Shown here in pieces: positions 63,789 to 64,000 of a DNA stretch of 64,000 nt. Position numbers and translations under genes: made by a program. The stretch covers positions 106,209 through 170,208 of the forward strand of contig JAMFRO010000008.1 of assembly GCA_026224825.1 (NCBI GenBank), written 5' to 3'. The notes beneath the pieces were generated by a model. It worked only from the letters and a program-made list of their open reading frames with translations. It ran no database searches and was not told the origin of the DNA. The stretch comes from a bacterium (GTDB taxonomy: Bacteria > Pseudomonadota > Alphaproteobacteria > Acetobacterales > Acetobacteraceae). Numbering within the stretch: position 1 is the first letter of the stretch; each line of letters opens with the position of its first letter.

Positions 63789-64000
63789 TTAGAACGTGTG
63801 CTGCAGGTTCAGCGAGATGTAGGCGCGGTCGACCGGGTAGGCCGCGACGCCTGGTTCCGTCGGGTTGCCACCAGGCTTGCCGAAATAACCCTGGTAGTTG
63901 AGCGAGGCATCCCAGCTTTCGCGGTAAGTTGCGACGACGCTCATCGAGTAGTAGCCCGTGCCGTGGTTCATCGAGGTCTGCACCTGCGAGTTGCCGGCAA
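63789..64000 (-). CDS. DUF1302-domain outer-membrane protein (C-terminal fragment)
   Basis: Only about 70 residues are present because the frame continues past the right edge (upstream on this strand). The sequence has alternating beta-strand features (YYSMSVVATYRESWDASLNYQGYFG) and ends ISLNLQHTF with the C-terminal Phe of outer-membrane barrels. DUF1302 proteins pair with DUF1329 in operons, often with RND-type or lipid exporters. Stop at 63789, 65 bp before the DUF1329 start. Confidence 0.75.
   Translation of the reverse strand, partial: AGNSQVQTSMNHGTGYYSMSVVATYRESWDASLNYQGYFGKPGGNPTEPGVAAYPVDRAYISLNLQHTF

Overview
The window looks like a chromosome segment of a moderately high-GC alphaproteobacterium, most likely Acetobacteraceae (Acidocella/Acidiphilium-like). 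I infer this from gene content: a hopanoid-associated phosphorylase, a class II KDO8P synthase, soxBDAG-purU sarcosine catabolism, an alphaproteobacterial GyrA, a gyrA-coaD-ppi-ppi cluster, and sphingolipid genes of the Caulobacter/acetic-acid-bacteria type. No rRNA, prophage, CRISPR array or complete insertion sequence is visible. There is one tRNA, tRNA-Lys(UUU).

Layout. 0-2 kb: the end of a PqiB/PqiC envelope lipid-transport operon, two intergenic hairpins and a cupin gene broken by one stop codon. 2-11.6 kb: a long minus-strand run with hpnG, a cobalamin adenosyltransferase, a pseudophosphatase-kinase fusion, a metallophosphoesterase and soxBDAG-purU (sarcosine to glycine and one-carbon units). 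A dimethylglycine/sarcosine dehydrogenase-like gene at 27-29.5 kb probably feeds the same pathway. 11.6-17.7 kb: housekeeping genes (tRNA-Lys, two cyclophilins, coaD, gyrA, gmk, yicC). 17.8-25.6 kb: a sulfotransferase, glutathione peroxidase, serine hydrolase, KDO synthesis genes (kdsA, kdsD), a DeoR regulator, and an exported beta-rich protein with CopC. 25.7-34 kb: accessory DNA with AT-richer orphan genes between palindromic repeats, an epimerase, RfbH (3,6-dideoxyhexose synthesis) and a fragment-like membrane protein. 34-36.8 kb: PEP carboxylase.

37-51.5 kb is the most interesting part. It holds a nearly complete ceramide pathway: acyl-AMP ligase, dedicated ACP, serine palmitoyltransferase, ceramide reductase, GNAT-type ceramide synthase and a lipid hydroxylase. 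Interleaved with it are an inositol head-group module (inositol-phosphate synthase, an IPCT-like cytidylyltransferase, a CDP-alcohol phosphotransferase), two glycosyltransferases (GT32 and GT4), a PIG-L deacetylase and an LptF/LptG pair. Together these suggest synthesis and export of a glycosyl-inositol-phosphoceramide, a eukaryote-like glycolipid, by a CDP-inositol route. The individual enzyme families are recognisable; the combined pathway is my inference.

51.6-64 kb: an orphan exported protein, a flippase with a GT4 glycosyltransferase, an RND efflux pair, a small monooxygenase with an SDR, a phosphotransferase-like protein, and a DUF1302/DUF1329 pair cut by the window end. Several families of palindromic and tandem repeats lie between genes, and one has probably been read into the C-terminus of the ceramide reductase gene.
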